A stretch of 64,000 bases of DNA from Dactylorhiza incarnata. Taxonomy: Eukaryota > Streptophyta > Magnoliopsida > Asparagales > Orchidaceae. Both the position numbers and the translations under genes were made by a program. Location: positions 186,001 through 250,000 of the forward strand of contig JAWHQI010000520.1 of the NCBI GenBank assembly GCA_033032865.1, written 5' to 3'. Shown here piece by piece: positions 41,333 through 51,529 of the stretch. The notes beneath the pieces were generated by a model. That model made no database searches. It had not been told where the DNA came from and saw only the letters and a program-made list of their open reading frames with translations. The first letter of the stretch is position 1. Each line of letters starts with the position of its first letter.

Positions 41333-42442
41333 TGTTGAAACCGAGACTTGCGAACAAGACTTAGTCTCTGTGGAGTTCGGGGCCCTCAGCTAGCCGAGGG
41401 GTGACCAATCCTTACTCCTGCCAAGGGAGAGCTCTAGGTTGAAGGTGTTGGAACTACGAACTGGACCAAGGGCTTAGTGGGGAGGTCCCGCCACATACCC
41501 GGAAGCCCCTTAGGAACTTCCCCTCTCAAGCCACTACTAAGCTTGGGCACCACTTGAGGCTCTCCTCACCCCCTAGAGAGACTTGGGGAGGGAGAGAGAG
41601 AGGGAAAGAGCTAGCCTAGAATGAGATCCCTCTAAATGGTGCCCCCTTGGTCCTATTTATAGGATTTCCGAAGTTGGGCTGCAAATAGCCAAAAACTGGT
41701 CTGCCAGATTACCAAAATACCCTTGAACTGGGCTGCAGATAGCCAAAACTGGACTGCGAATAGCCAAATCCCGTCGTTCCACGGCGCTAAACGCAGACCG
41801 AATGCCCTCCTGGGCTCGCCCCCCTACTGGATGGGGAGCGGGGGCGAGCCCCCGGGCAGCGGCCCGGGCTCGCCCCCTTGGAGGGGAGGCGGGGGCGAGC
41901 CCCCGGGCAGCGGCCCGGGCTCACCCCCCTTGGATGGGAGGCGGGGGCGAGCCCCCGGGCAGTGGCCCGGGCTCGCCCCCCTTGGATGGGAGGCGGGGGC
42001 GAGCCCCCGGGCAGCAGCCCGGGCTCGCCCCCCTTGGATGGGAGGCGGGGGCGAGCCCCCGGGCAGCAGCCCGGGCTCGCTCCCCTTGGATGGGAGGCGG
42101 GGGCGAGCCCCCGGGCAGCAACCCGGGCTCGCTCCCCTTGGAGGGGAGCGGGGGCGAGCCCCCGGTCAGCGGCCTGGGCTCGCCCCTTTGGATGGGAGGC
42201 GGGGGAGAGCCCCCGGGCAGCAGCCCGGGCTCGCCCCCTTGGTGGGGAGCGGGGGCGAGCCCCCGGGCAGCGGCCCGGGCTCGCCCCCTTTAGCTGGGAA
42301 GCGGGGGCGAGCCCCCGGGCAGCAGCCCGGGCTCGCCCCCCTTCCCCCCTTGGCCTCCACCTCCCTTCCTGTATGGGTCAATGCTACCGTGATGCTCCGA
42401 TGAGCCTTCGGGAGTATGCTCGGCGAATATCGGGGTTGTACA
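41333..42442 (-). repeat. 3' LTR of the Gag element, short U3 array
   Basis: 1,110 bp. TATAAATA on the minus strand at 41654-41661. U3 carries about ten ~52-bp GC-rich units (41800-42350). Otherwise it is near-identical to 45955-47366, with roughly ten differences in the first 450 bp by eye. Confidence 0.92.
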
Positions 42443-42589
42443 CAATCCCCGCTCTTTTCGAGCGTGGCTCACGCTCGGAAAGAAATGTCCAACCCTGCAT
42501 ATTCGACGAGTGTCGCTGGGAATCCGGTTATTGGTGCTATCTTGGAAAAGCCACAGCACCTCCCCGAGAGATCCTCCAACCCTGCCGGC

Positions 42590-43025
42590 CAGTGAGAGCC
42601 CGGCTAGCGGGACCACCTTGGGGGAAAAATACATAGCCTCCCCGAGTGGTCTTCCAACTCTGCCGGCTAGTGAGAGCCCGGCTAGCGAGACCACCTCGGG
42701 GGAAAAATACATAGTCTCCCCGAGAGGTCTTCCAACTCTGCCGGCTAGTGAGAGCCCGGCTAGCGAGACCACCTCGGGGGAGAAATACACAGCCTCCCCG
42801 AGAGGTCTTCCAACTCTGCCGGCTAGTGAGAGCCCGGCTAGCGAGACCACCTCGGGGGAAAAATACATAGCCTCCCCGAGAGGTCTTCCAACTCTGCCGG
42901 CTAGTGAGAGCCCGGCTAGCGAGACCACCTCGGGGGAAAAATACATAGCCTCCCCGAGAGGTCTTCCAACTCTGCCGGCTAGTGAGAGCCCGACTAGCGA
43001 GACCACCTCGGGGGAAAAATACATA
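42590..43025 (-). repeat. 78-bp internal array of the Gag element
   Basis: About 5.5 copies of a 78-bp unit with ggctagcgagaccacctcgg, gaaaaatacatagcctcccc and gagaggtcttccaactctgc. Within each unit agaccacctcgggg can pair with ctccccgagaggtct. Confidence 0.92.
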
Positions 43026-43029
43026 AGAG

Positions 43030-44395
43030 AATTTTCGGCCACTGAGCGGTTCCTGACTCTGCCAGCTAGGTGGGAGCCTGGTCAGCAGGTCAGCATCGGG
43101 GCTAAGTACTTGGGACTTTCCTGCCACCGAGCGATCCTCGGACCTGCCAGCTTGATGGGAGCCTGGTCAGCGGGCCAGCGTCGGGGCTAAGTACTTGGGA
43201 CTTTCCTGCCACCGAGCGATCCTCGGACCTGCCAGCTTGATGGGAATCTGGTCAGCGGGCCAGCATCGTGGCTAAGTACTTGGGACTTTCCTGCCACCGA
43301 GCGATCCTCGGACCTGCCAGCTTGATGGGAGCCTGGTCAGCGGGCCAGCGTCGGGGCTAAGTATTTGGGACTTTCCTGCCACCGAGCGATCCTCGGACCT
43401 GCCAGCTTGATGGGAGCCTAGTCGGCGGGCCAGCATCGGGGCTAAGTACTTGGGACTTTCCTGCCACCGAGCGATCCTCGGACCTGCCAGCTTGATGGGA
43501 GCCTGGTCAGCGGGCCAGCGTCGGGGCTAAGTACTTGGGACTTTCCTGCCACCGAGCGATCCTCAGATCTGCCAGCTTGATGGGAGCCTGGTCAGCGGGC
43601 CAGCATCGGGGCTAAGTACTTGGGACTTTCCTGCCACCGAGCGATCCTCAGACCTGCCAGCTTGAAGGGAGCCTGGTCAGCGGGCCAGCGTCGGGGCTAA
43701 GTACTTGGGACTTTCCTGCCACCGAGCGATCCTCGGACCTGCCAGCTTGATGGGAGCCTGGTCAGCGGGCCAGCATCGGGGCTAAGTACTTTGGACTTTC
43801 CTGCCACCGAGCGATCCTCGGACCTGCCAACTTGATGGGAGCCTGGTCAGCGGGCCAGCATCGGGGCTAAGTACTTGGGGCTTTCCTGCCACCGAGCGAT
43901 CCTCGGACCTGCCAACTTGATGGGAGCCTGGTCAGCGGGCCAGCGTCGGGGCTAAGTACTTGGGACTTTCCTGCCACCGAGCGATCCTCGGACCTGCCAG
44001 CTTGATGGGAGCCTGGTCAGCGGGCCAGCATCGGGGCTAAGTACTTGGGACTTTCCTGCAACCGAGCGATCCTCAGACCTGCCAGCTTGATGGGAGCCTG
44101 GTCAGCGGGCCAGCGTCGGGGCTAAGTACTTGGGACTTTCCTGCCACCGAGCGATCCTCGGACCTGCCAGCTTGATGGGAGCCTGGTCAGCGGGTCAGCG
44201 GGTCAGCGTCGGGGCTAAGTATTTGGGACTTTCCTGCCACCGAGCGATCCTCGGACCTGCCAGCTTGATGGGAGCCTGGTCAGCGGGCCAGCATCGGGGC
44301 TAAGTACTTGGGACTTTCCTGCCACCGAGCGATCCTCGGACCTGCCAGCTTGATGGGAGCCTGGTCAGCGGGCCAGCGTCGGGGCTAAGTACTTG
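43030..44395 (-). repeat. 85-bp internal array of the Gag element
   Basis: About 16 copies of an 85-bp unit with gggagcctggtcagcgggcc, gtcggggctaagtacttggg, actttcctgccaccgagcga and tcctcggacctgccagcttg. Units are very uniform, alternating slightly (cagcgtcgg versus cagcatcgg). One carries a 10-bp gcgggtcagc duplication near 44195. The array takes the place where pol would be expected. Confidence 0.95.
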
Positions 44396-44512
44396 AAAAC
44401 TTCCACTACATTAATCATCACATTACAGGCAAGAAAAAACTAAGTAAACATCCATGCTATATGAACTTAAGGGTGGAGAGAAGAAACTAAGTACTTAGAC
44501 AAACTTGGTCTC

Positions 44513-45907
44513 CTACTGCCGAGGGTGGTCTCCCTCGTTCCCCTTTGGTTGTTGTTGTTGCCGCACCAAACCCCTCGCTTCCTTCAATTCCAAGAACTCA
44601 GGGCAGTTGATCGTCGCGTGACCTTCCTCATCGTGGAGGTCACAATAGGGTAACTTCACCCTACCTCCTCTTCCTCTTCTTCCTGCTTTTCGGACTCTCC
44701 TCCTTTTTTCCCAGCCAATCGCCATGGTCTGTTGAGGCGGTGGAGGGGATTCCCTTGGCCTCTGCCCCCACCTAGGCAGGTCAACCCCCTCTTCCTGGAA
44801 GTTGTCTTCTTCTTGGTTGAACCTCCTCTTGGGGGCCTCTACCTTCCCCCCATGCTGTCTTGCCTCTGGCTCACTCAGCTTGGCCAGCCTTCTTGCGAAC
44901 TCCGGGTTGGCCTCCTCACTCTCGACTTCTTCTGCCACCCTATCCATCAACTCTTCAAAGGACGAAGGAGCTCTTCTCTTGAGGTCCATCTTGAAGAAAC
45001 CCTCCCGCAGCCCCAACGTGAAGGCAAGCTTGAGGGTGTACCCGGACACTTCTTGGACGAGGAGAACCTCCTCCCTGAACCGTTCCAGATAGTGAGCCAG
45101 CGACTCCCCTGGCTCTTGTTTGATCTTGATAAGTGCCTCGGCATCTTTCTTCCTCTTCCTTGACGTCGAGAAGCGTAGCAGGAAAACTCGGCGTAAGCCT
45201 TCGAAGGCATAGATGGATCCCGCAGGGAGTTGGTGGAACCAATATCTAGCCTTCTCCTTCAGAGTTGTCGCGAAGAGTCGACACTTGAACGCGTCCGTCA
45301 TGGGCCTGATGGAGACTATGTCCTCGAACCATTGCATGTGCAAGACGGGGTCATCCGTGCCGGAGTAGTGAGACATCTCCAACCTTCCGAACCCCTCTGG
45401 AACCGGGGCCGAGAGGATCAGCTCACAAAAAGGGCTTCTGATGCTCACCCCCCTTTGGGACTGGGCGAGTGGGGGAATGGCGCCTCCCCTCTCGCCCCCT
45501 AGGGGCTGGGCGAGTGGGGGTATGGGACCTCCCCGCTCGCCCCCTTGGGGCTGGGCGAGTGGGGGTATGGGACCTCCCCGCTCGCCCCCTTGGGGTTGGG
45601 CGAGTGGGGGTCTGGGACCTCCCCGCTCGCCCCCTTGGGGCTGGGTGAGTGGGGGTCTGGGACCTCCCCACTCACCACCTACTGGTACCTCCTTCCTGGG
45701 CTGCTGGCCTGGAGGGCTCTCACCCACTTGCTGGGGCGAGACCTCCGGACCACCTCCTCCCATGCCTTCGCCTATCGTGGCGAAAGTTAGCTGCAAGGTC
45801 TGCAGGATCTCTTGCCTGAAATTTTCAAACATCTCCAACGTCGCTCCATCCACCGGGGGTTGCGAGCGACCTGAGTCGGATCCTCCACCTCCAGCCATGG
45901 AGCTCAT
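44513..45907 (-). CDS. Retrotransposon Gag protein
   Basis: 464 codons from ATG at 45907, 28 bp inside the primer site. Residues 1-65 hold an acidic/Gln-rich segment. About 66-155 is a Pro/Gly-rich linker made of a repeated GGERGGPRPPLAQPQ motif. Residues about 165-330 are a plant retrotransposon Gag domain (FGRLEMSHYSGTDDPVLHMQ, FKCRLFATTLKEKARYWFHQ, EPGESLAHYLERFREE). The C-terminal part is basic with a zinc-knuckle-like C-x2-H-x4-H-x4-C (CDLHDEEGHATINC). This type occurs in Tat-like Ty3/gypsy elements, where Gag forms the particle. The frame is intact, which is notable in a decayed neighbourhood. No protease, RT or integrase follows. Confidence 0.9.
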   Translation of the reverse strand: MSSMAGGGGSDSGRSQPPVDGATLEMFENFRQEILQTLQLTFATIGEGMGGGGPEVSPQQVGESPPGQQPRKEVPVGGEWGGPRPPLTQPQGGERGGPRPPLAQPQGGERGGPIPPLAQPQGGERGGPIPPLAQPLGGERGGAIPPLAQSQRGVSIRSPFCELILSAPVPEGFGRLEMSHYSGTDDPVLHMQWFEDIVSIRPMTDAFKCRLFATTLKEKARYWFHQLPAGSIYAFEGLRRVFLLRFSTSRKRKKDAEALIKIKQEPGESLAHYLERFREEVLLVQEVSGYTLKLAFTLGLREGFFKMDLKRRAPSSFEELMDRVAEEVESEEANPEFARRLAKLSEPEARQHGGKVEAPKRRFNQEEDNFQEEGVDLPRWGQRPRESPPPPQQTMAIGWEKRRRVRKAGRRGRGGRVKLPYCDLHDEEGHATINCPEFLELKEARGLVRQQQQPKGNEGDHPRQ

Positions 45908-45934
45908 CTTAAGAGTTTCTTGAATCAGTCACAC

Positions 45935-45952
45935 TCCACGCTCACCGCACCA
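45935..45952 (-). promoter_or_regulatory. Primer binding site, tRNA-Phe (Gag element)
   Basis: Minus strand reads TGGTGCGGTGAGCGTGGA, complementary over 18 nt to the 3' end of plant tRNA-Phe including CCA. Two bases separate it from the LTR. Confidence 0.88.
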
Positions 45953-45954
45953 TG

Positions 45955-47366
45955 TGTTGAAACCGAGACTTGCGAACAAGACTTAGTCTCTGTGGAGTTC
46001 GGGTCCCTCAGCTAGCCGAGGGGTGACCAATCCTTACTCCTCCCAAGGGAGAGCTCTAGGTTGAAGGTGTTGGAACTAGTAACTGGACCAAGGGCTTAGT
46101 GGGGAGGTCCCGCCACATACCCGGAAGCCCCTTAGGAACTTCCCCTCCCAAGCCACTACTAAGCTTGGGCACCACTTGAGGCTCTCCTCACCCCCTAGAG
46201 AGACTTGGGGAGGGAGAGGGAGAGAGCTAGCCTAGAATGAGATCCCTCTAAATGGAGCCCCCTTGGTCCTATTTATAGGATTTCCGAAGTTGGGCTACAA
46301 ATAGCCGAAAACTGATCTGCCAGATTACCAAAATACCCTTGAACTGGGCTGCAGATAGCCAAAACTGGACTACGAATAGCCAAATCCCGCCGTTCCACGG
46401 CGCTAAACGCAGACTGAATGCGCTCCTGGGCTCGCCCCCTACTAGATGGGGAGCGGGGGCGATCCCCCGGGCAGCGGCCCGGGCTCGCCCCCTTGGAGGG
46501 GAGGCGGGGGCGAGCCCCCGGGCAGCGGCCCGGGCTCGCCCCCCTTGGATGGGAGGCGGGGGCGAGCCCCCGGGCAGCAGCCCGGGCTCGCCCCCCTTGG
46601 ATGGGAGGCGGGGGCGAGCCCCCGGGCAGCAGCCCGGGCTCGCTCCCCTTGGATGGGAGGCGGGGGCGAGCCCCCGGGCAGCAGCCCGAGCTCGCCCCCC
46701 TTGGATGGGAGGCGGGGGCGAGCCCCCGGGCAGCAGCCCGGGCTCGCTCCCCTTGGATGGGAGGCGGGGGCGAGCCCCCGGGCAGCAACCCGGGCTCACT
46801 CCCCTTGGAAGGGAGGCGGGGGAGAGCCCCCGGGCAGCGGCCCGGGCTCGCCCCCTTGGATGGGAGGCGGGGGCGAGCCCCCGGGCAGCAGTCCGGGCTC
46901 GCCCCCCTTGGTGGGGAGCGGGGGCGAGCCCCCGGGCAGCGGCCCGGGCTCGCCCCCTTTAGCTGGGAAGCGGGGGCGAGCCCCCGGGCAGCGGCCCGGG
47001 CTCGCCCCCTTGGATGGGACGCGGGGGCGAGCCCCCGGGAGCGGCCCGGGCTCGCCCCCCTTGGAGGGGAGCGGGGGCGAGCCCCCGGGCAGCGGCCCGG
47101 GCTCGCCCCTTTGGATGGGAGGCGGGGGCGAGCCCTCGGGCAGCAGCCCGGGCTCGCCCCCCTTGGTGGGGAGCGGGGGTGAGCCCCCGGGCAGCGGCCC
47201 GGGCTCGCCCCCTTTAGCTGGGAAGCGGGGGCGAGCCCCCGGGCAGCAGCCCAGGCTCGCCCCCCTTCCCCCCTTGGCCTCCACCTCCCTTCCTGTATGG
47301 GTCAATGCTACCGTGATGCTCCGATGAGCCTTCGGGAGTATGCTCGGCGAATATCGGGGTTGTACA
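45955..47366 (-). repeat. 5' LTR of the Gag element, long U3 array
   Basis: 1,412 bp. TATAAATA on the minus strand at 46270-46277. About sixteen ~52-bp units lie at 46430-47270. The 302-bp length difference from the other LTR corresponds to about six array units, so array copy number changed after or during insertion. Confidence 0.92.
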
Positions 47367-48250
47367 ACTTCAACTCGCTCGAGGGGGCAAGTAGCCGGTA
47401 TGCAGGAGAGGAGCTCGTGCACTGACCTGGTCTACGACAACTCTTTTCTCGAGGACTTCAACTCGCTCGAGGAGGCAAGTAGCCGGTGTGCAGGAGAGGA
47501 GCTCGTGCTGTGACCTGGTCTACGACAACACTCTGCTCGAGGATTTCAACTCGCTCGAGGGGGCAAGTAGCCGGTATGCAGGAGAGGAGCTCATGCAGTG
47601 ACCTGGTCTACGACAACTCTCTGCTCGAAGACTTCAACTCGCTCGAGGGGGCAAGTAGCCGGTGTGCAGGAGAGGAGCTCGTGCAGTGACCTGGTCTACG
47701 ACAACTCTCTGCTCGAGGACTTGAACTCGCTCGAGGGGGCAAGTAGCCGGTGAGCAGGAGAGGAGCTCGTGCAGTGACCTGGTCTACGATAACTCTCTGC
47801 TCGAGGACTTCAACTCGCTCGAGGGGGTAAGTAGCCGGTATGCAGGAGAGGAGCTCGTGCAGTGACCTGGTCTACGACAACTCTCTACTCGAGGACTTCA
47901 ACTCACTCGAGGGGGAAAGTAGCCGGTGTGCAGGAGAGTAGCTCGTGCAGTGACCTGGTCTACGACAACACTCTGCTCGAGGACTTCAACTCACTCGAGG
48001 GGGCAAGTAGTCGGTATGCAGGAGAGGAGCTCGTGCAGTGACCTGGTCTAAGTCAACTCTCTGCTCGAAGACTTTAACTCGCTCGAGGGGGCAAGTAGCC
48101 GGTGCGCAGGAGAGGAGCTCGTGCAGTGACCTGGTCTACGACAACACTCTGCTCGAGGACTTCAACTCACTCGATGGGGCAAGTAGTCGGTGTGCAGGAG
48201 AGGAGCTCGTGCAGTGACCTGGACTATGACAACACTCTGCTCGAGGATTT

Positions 48251-49360
48251 CAACTTACTTAGAGTACCTGAGAATATAGTTTCATTCTCTCCCCTAGTAA
48301 CTAGTGCACGGGCAAAGAGAGTCTGTACTCGAGGGGCAGATCGGCCAACTGCAAGGGGGGAGCTGATCTCGGTCGGCAACTCAGAGGCATGGACTTAGGA
48401 TGACGCATTGAACCCGAGACGTTATCTCATTGCTCGACCAAAATTTTCAAGGGGAGAGGTGAGATCATACATCCTAAAATGTTTTTGAATATATCATACT
48501 ACTTCGAGTGGATGCTCGATCTAACTTTTAAGAGTTTACAATAGAAAGATCAATATTGCTATATGTAATGAATAATTAGAAGAAGAATAAGTTTTACGTG
48601 ACCTGATTCATGATGACTTTTCCTCGCCAAAGTGAGTTATGAATAATTGTCCTTTGAGTTTTCATCATGAAGTATAAGCTGTTGAATAAGATCATCCCAA
48701 GTAAGAACACCCATCGCAAGTAAGCATTCACCGAATATAGATTTCTTCTAGATCTTGTAGAGATGAGTAGTTGGATACATCCTCGCGAGTAGGAACTCAC
48801 GGAACTAAAGAGAACGCCATGAAAATATGAACTAGCTGAGTATCAGCTCTCGAGCTAGAACTAAAGAGAACACCATAATTGCTAAAGTGACGACCTCGCG
48901 AGTAAAAACTCACGGGATATAGAGGAAAACACCATGACCCTTTTTTATTTTCTATGCTCCAACTCGCCTGAAATCACTTCTAACCGAGCTTGATTTTTTC
49001 TCGCCTGGCCTTAAGTTTCCCTTAAGGAGATCACCTGCATTGGGTCGCCTCGCACCTCTCTCCTGGCCGCCTCGCATCTTGCGAGTAGGACGCTGGGCAG
49101 AATATCTGCGAGTGGGACATATGCGAGCAAAATATCTGCGAGTATAAAACCTCTCTCCTGGCCGCCTCGCATCTCGCGAGTAGGACGCTTATGGGCAGAA
49201 TATCTGCGAGTAGAACACATGCGAGCATAATATCTGCGAGTAGAACAACTGCGAGTTGATTGAGCTTTCCAGAGCTGGAACTCGCTTCAATTTGAACTCG
49301 CCTGACCAAGTACTCGCCTCGAGTGAGGTCTCACACCAAAGTTTCTTACTCCGGTCACAG
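48251..49360 (-). other. Primer-site-proximal internal region of the outer element
   Basis: No coding frame. The right part (about 48780-49330) is rich in gcgag words, for example gcgagtaggacgct and atatctgcgagta repeated at 49080-49260. An equivalent GCGAG-rich stretch follows the primer site of the 56882 element (57480-58360). It therefore looks like a conserved position in this non-autonomous group. Confidence 0.6.
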
Positions 49361-49378
49361 TCCACGCTCACCGCACCA
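49361..49378 (-). promoter_or_regulatory. Primer binding site, tRNA-Phe (outer element)
   Basis: Identical 18 nt to the site of the Gag element, TGGTGCGGTGAGCGTGGA on the minus strand, four bases from the 5' LTR. Confidence 0.88.
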
Positions 49379-49382
49379 AAAA

Positions 49383-50647
49383 TGTTGAAACCCGGATACC
49401 GGTCCAACTGTTCGAGACTTGGGGGTGACCAAAGGCTACTTGTTTAGTGATCGGCCCACGTGAGACAAAGTGATAAGAAGCTAAAGAGCACGAAGAACAA
49501 CTCTGAACTACCTATAAACAAGACCCGCGTGCTGCAATGAGGAGGTCCCGCCACATACCCGGAAGTCTATAGGAACTTCCCCTCCTAAAGCCAATGCTGA
49601 GCTTGGCACAAGAGAGGCAGGCAAGGTACTCGCCCACCATAGGGGGGGGGGGGGGGTGAAGGTGCCTTCTACGTGTGCCTTGGGGTCCTATTTATAGGAA
49701 AATCCAAATGGACTGCGAATAGCTGCTCCCGTCTTCTGAAGTGGACTGCAGATAGCTGCTCCCGCCCTCTGAAATGGGCTGCAGATAGCCGCTCCCGCCT
49801 TTTGACGGGATGAAAGTCTGTACTCGCCCAGGTGGAGGAGGTCTTCTGTACTCGCCCAGGTGGGGGAGGTCTTCTGCACTCGCCCAAGTGGAGGAGGTCT
49901 TCTGCACTCGCCCAGGTGGGGGAGGTCTTCTGCACTCGCCCAGGTGGGGGAGGTCTTCTGCACTCGCCCAGGTGGAGGAGGTCTTCTGTACTCGCCCAGG
50001 TGGTGGAGGTCTTTTGTACTCGCCCAGGTGGGGGAGGTCTTCTGCACTCGCCCAAGTGGGGGAGGTCTTCTGGACTCGCCCAGGTGGGGGAGGTCTTCTG
50101 CACTCTCCCAGGTGGGGGAGGTCTTTTGCACTCGCCCAGGTGGGGGAGATCTTCTGCACTCGCCCAGGTGGGGGAGATCTTCTGCACTCGCCCAGGTGGG
50201 GGAGGTCTTCTGCACTCGCCCAGGTGGGGGAGGTCTTCTGGACTCGCCCAGGTGGGGGAGGTCTTCTGCACTCGCCCAGGTGGGGGAGGTCTTCTGCACT
50301 CGCCCAGGTGGGGGAGGTCTTCTGCACTCGCCCAGGTGGGGGAGGTCTTCTGGACTCGCCCAGGTGGGGGAGGTCTTCTGGACTCGCCCAGGTGGGGGAG
50401 GTCTTCTGGACTCGCCCAGGTGGAGGTCTTCTGCACTCGCCCAGGTGGAGGAGGTCTTCTGCACTCGCCCAGGTGGGAGAGGTCTTCTGCACTCGCCCAG
50501 GTGTGGGAGGTCTTGTGCACTCGCCCAGGTGGGGGAGGTCTTCTGTACTCGCCCAGGTAGGGGAGGTCTTCTGTACTCGCCCAGGTGGGGGAGGTCTTCT
50601 GTGTTGTCCTCGTGCATTTCTGATCTCGACGAATTACGGGTTATACA
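49383..50647 (-). repeat. 5' LTR of the outer element
   Basis: 1,265 bp, TGTTGAAACC at the left and TTATACA at the right on the forward strand. TATAAATA on the minus strand at 49689-49696. About 28 copies of the 28-bp unit (49820-50605). A run of 15 G (49642-49656) replaces aggagggg of the left LTR. Confidence 0.92.
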
Positions 50648-50652
50648 ATCTT

Positions 50653-51520
50653 GTTTATAAATAAATTAAACAACAATATAATAATGAACTTATTTATATA
50701 AAAAACATTAAATAATATAAAAACAAATTTGTTCATAAGAAATGATAAACAACAACATAACATTGAACTTATTTGTAAAAAAATGTAACATAACAATTTA
50801 TAAAAAAAATCTTAAACAATAGCATAAGGACAAACTTATTTATAAAATTACCTAATCAAAAACAACACTCTCTACCAGCTAAGCTAAGAAGATCATTTTT
50901 GTATGAATATTACAATATATTTATTAGTAGGTATCAACCTTGTTTTATATTACTGAAAAATAGTATTTTTAGAATTCAGTATAGGCGGCCGCACACACTA
51001 GACCCTATGTGAGTCCGTCATTGATGACATCCCTCTAGACTGAAAGTTGAATGAGACAGAAGGGTAGGTTGCGAAATGGCGTCTATGCAAAGCCCCAAAC
51101 TGAGAAGGGAAGCTGACGCTAATAGTTAAGAATGGTGGGCGATGTAAATAGACGTTTTACAGCCAAGGAAGCGGCTGTCGACGACGAATCCGACTCTGGA
51201 AGAGGCTGTTTGCGACTTAGCGCTGGAGATTTGCTCGACATCGAAGGTGAAATGGGCGGAAGGGGCGACTCCAGCAATAGTGCCTAGCGAGCGTCTAGAA
51301 GCACGGGATCGGGTTGTGTGTGGGTATTGGAAAAATAAATTAGATATATGCTTTTTAGTACCTTTTCGTTTTCTGAAAAACGCCACCGCACCTAACAAAC
51401 AGTTTGGATTGTCTACCGGTGGGAAAAGCTACCGCAGAAAACTCATTTTCTCCTCTTTTTGAAAAGTCACTTGTATCCTACTTTTCAACCTTTTCGAAAA
51501 ACATTTTCTCATCCCGATAC
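50653..51520. other. AT-rich array remnant and unassigned sequence
   Basis: 50653-50870 continues the AT-rich degenerate repeat (aaacttgtttataaa / taaacaacaa units) interrupted by the outer element. 50930-51330 is mixed composition with no convincing gene. 51340-51520 has tttctgaaaaacgcc and ttttcgaaaaacattttctc phrases, the latter recurring at about 52840. Confidence 0.5.
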
Positions 51521-51529
51521 AAGGTTAGC

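Larger units (their letters stand above)
41333..47366 (-). mobile_element. Gag-only LTR retrotransposon (TR-GAG-like)
   Basis: Target duplication ACTTC at 41328-41332 and 47367-47371. LTRs run TGTACAACCCC...TTTCAACA on the minus strand. The tRNA-Phe primer site (45935-45952) lies two bases from the 5' LTR, and the polypurine tract (complement of caatccccgctcttttc, 42443-42459) abuts the 3' LTR. The only protein is Gag (44513-45907). Between Gag and the polypurine tract are two tandem arrays instead of pol. This matches the structure described for terminal-repeat Gag elements. It inserted into the 88-bp array of the outer element in the same orientation. Confidence 0.93.
39300..48250 (-). repeat. 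88-bp internal array, interrupted twice
   Basis: The unit contains caactcgctcgagggggcaa, gtagccggtatgcaggagag, gagctcgtgcagtgacctgg and tctacgacaactctctgctc. The array occupies 39300-39427, 41260-41332 and 47367-48250. The breaks are exactly at the target duplications of the solo LTR and the Gag element. About ten units remain on the right. Confidence 0.9.
35570..50647 (-). mobile_element. Outer non-autonomous LTR retrotransposon with three nested insertions
   Basis: Bounded by target duplication ATCTT (35565-35569 and 50648-50652). On the minus strand the LTRs run TGTATAACCCG...TTTCAACA. The tRNA-Phe primer site is at 49361-49378 and a polypurine tract (complement of caatccccgctttttt, 37340-37355) adjoins the 3' LTR. 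The interior is almost entirely tandem arrays (44, 57 and 88 bp) plus about 1.1 kb of GCGAG-rich sequence next to the primer site. No gag or pol of its own was found, so it is LARD-like. Removing the nested elements (36498-37092, 39428-41259 and 41333-47366, with their duplications) leaves about 6.6 kb. Confidence 0.9.

Noticed and set aside
35956..50664. Open frames of 80-310 codons over the 28-, 44-, 52-, 78- and 88-bp arrays
   Set aside because: Array monomers lack stops in several frames; predicted proteins are the translated monomer only, on both strands.
50972..50992. GAATTC and GCGGCCGC sites close together, possible cloning adapter
   Set aside because: No vector sequence on either side; chance occurrence in plant DNA is more likely.
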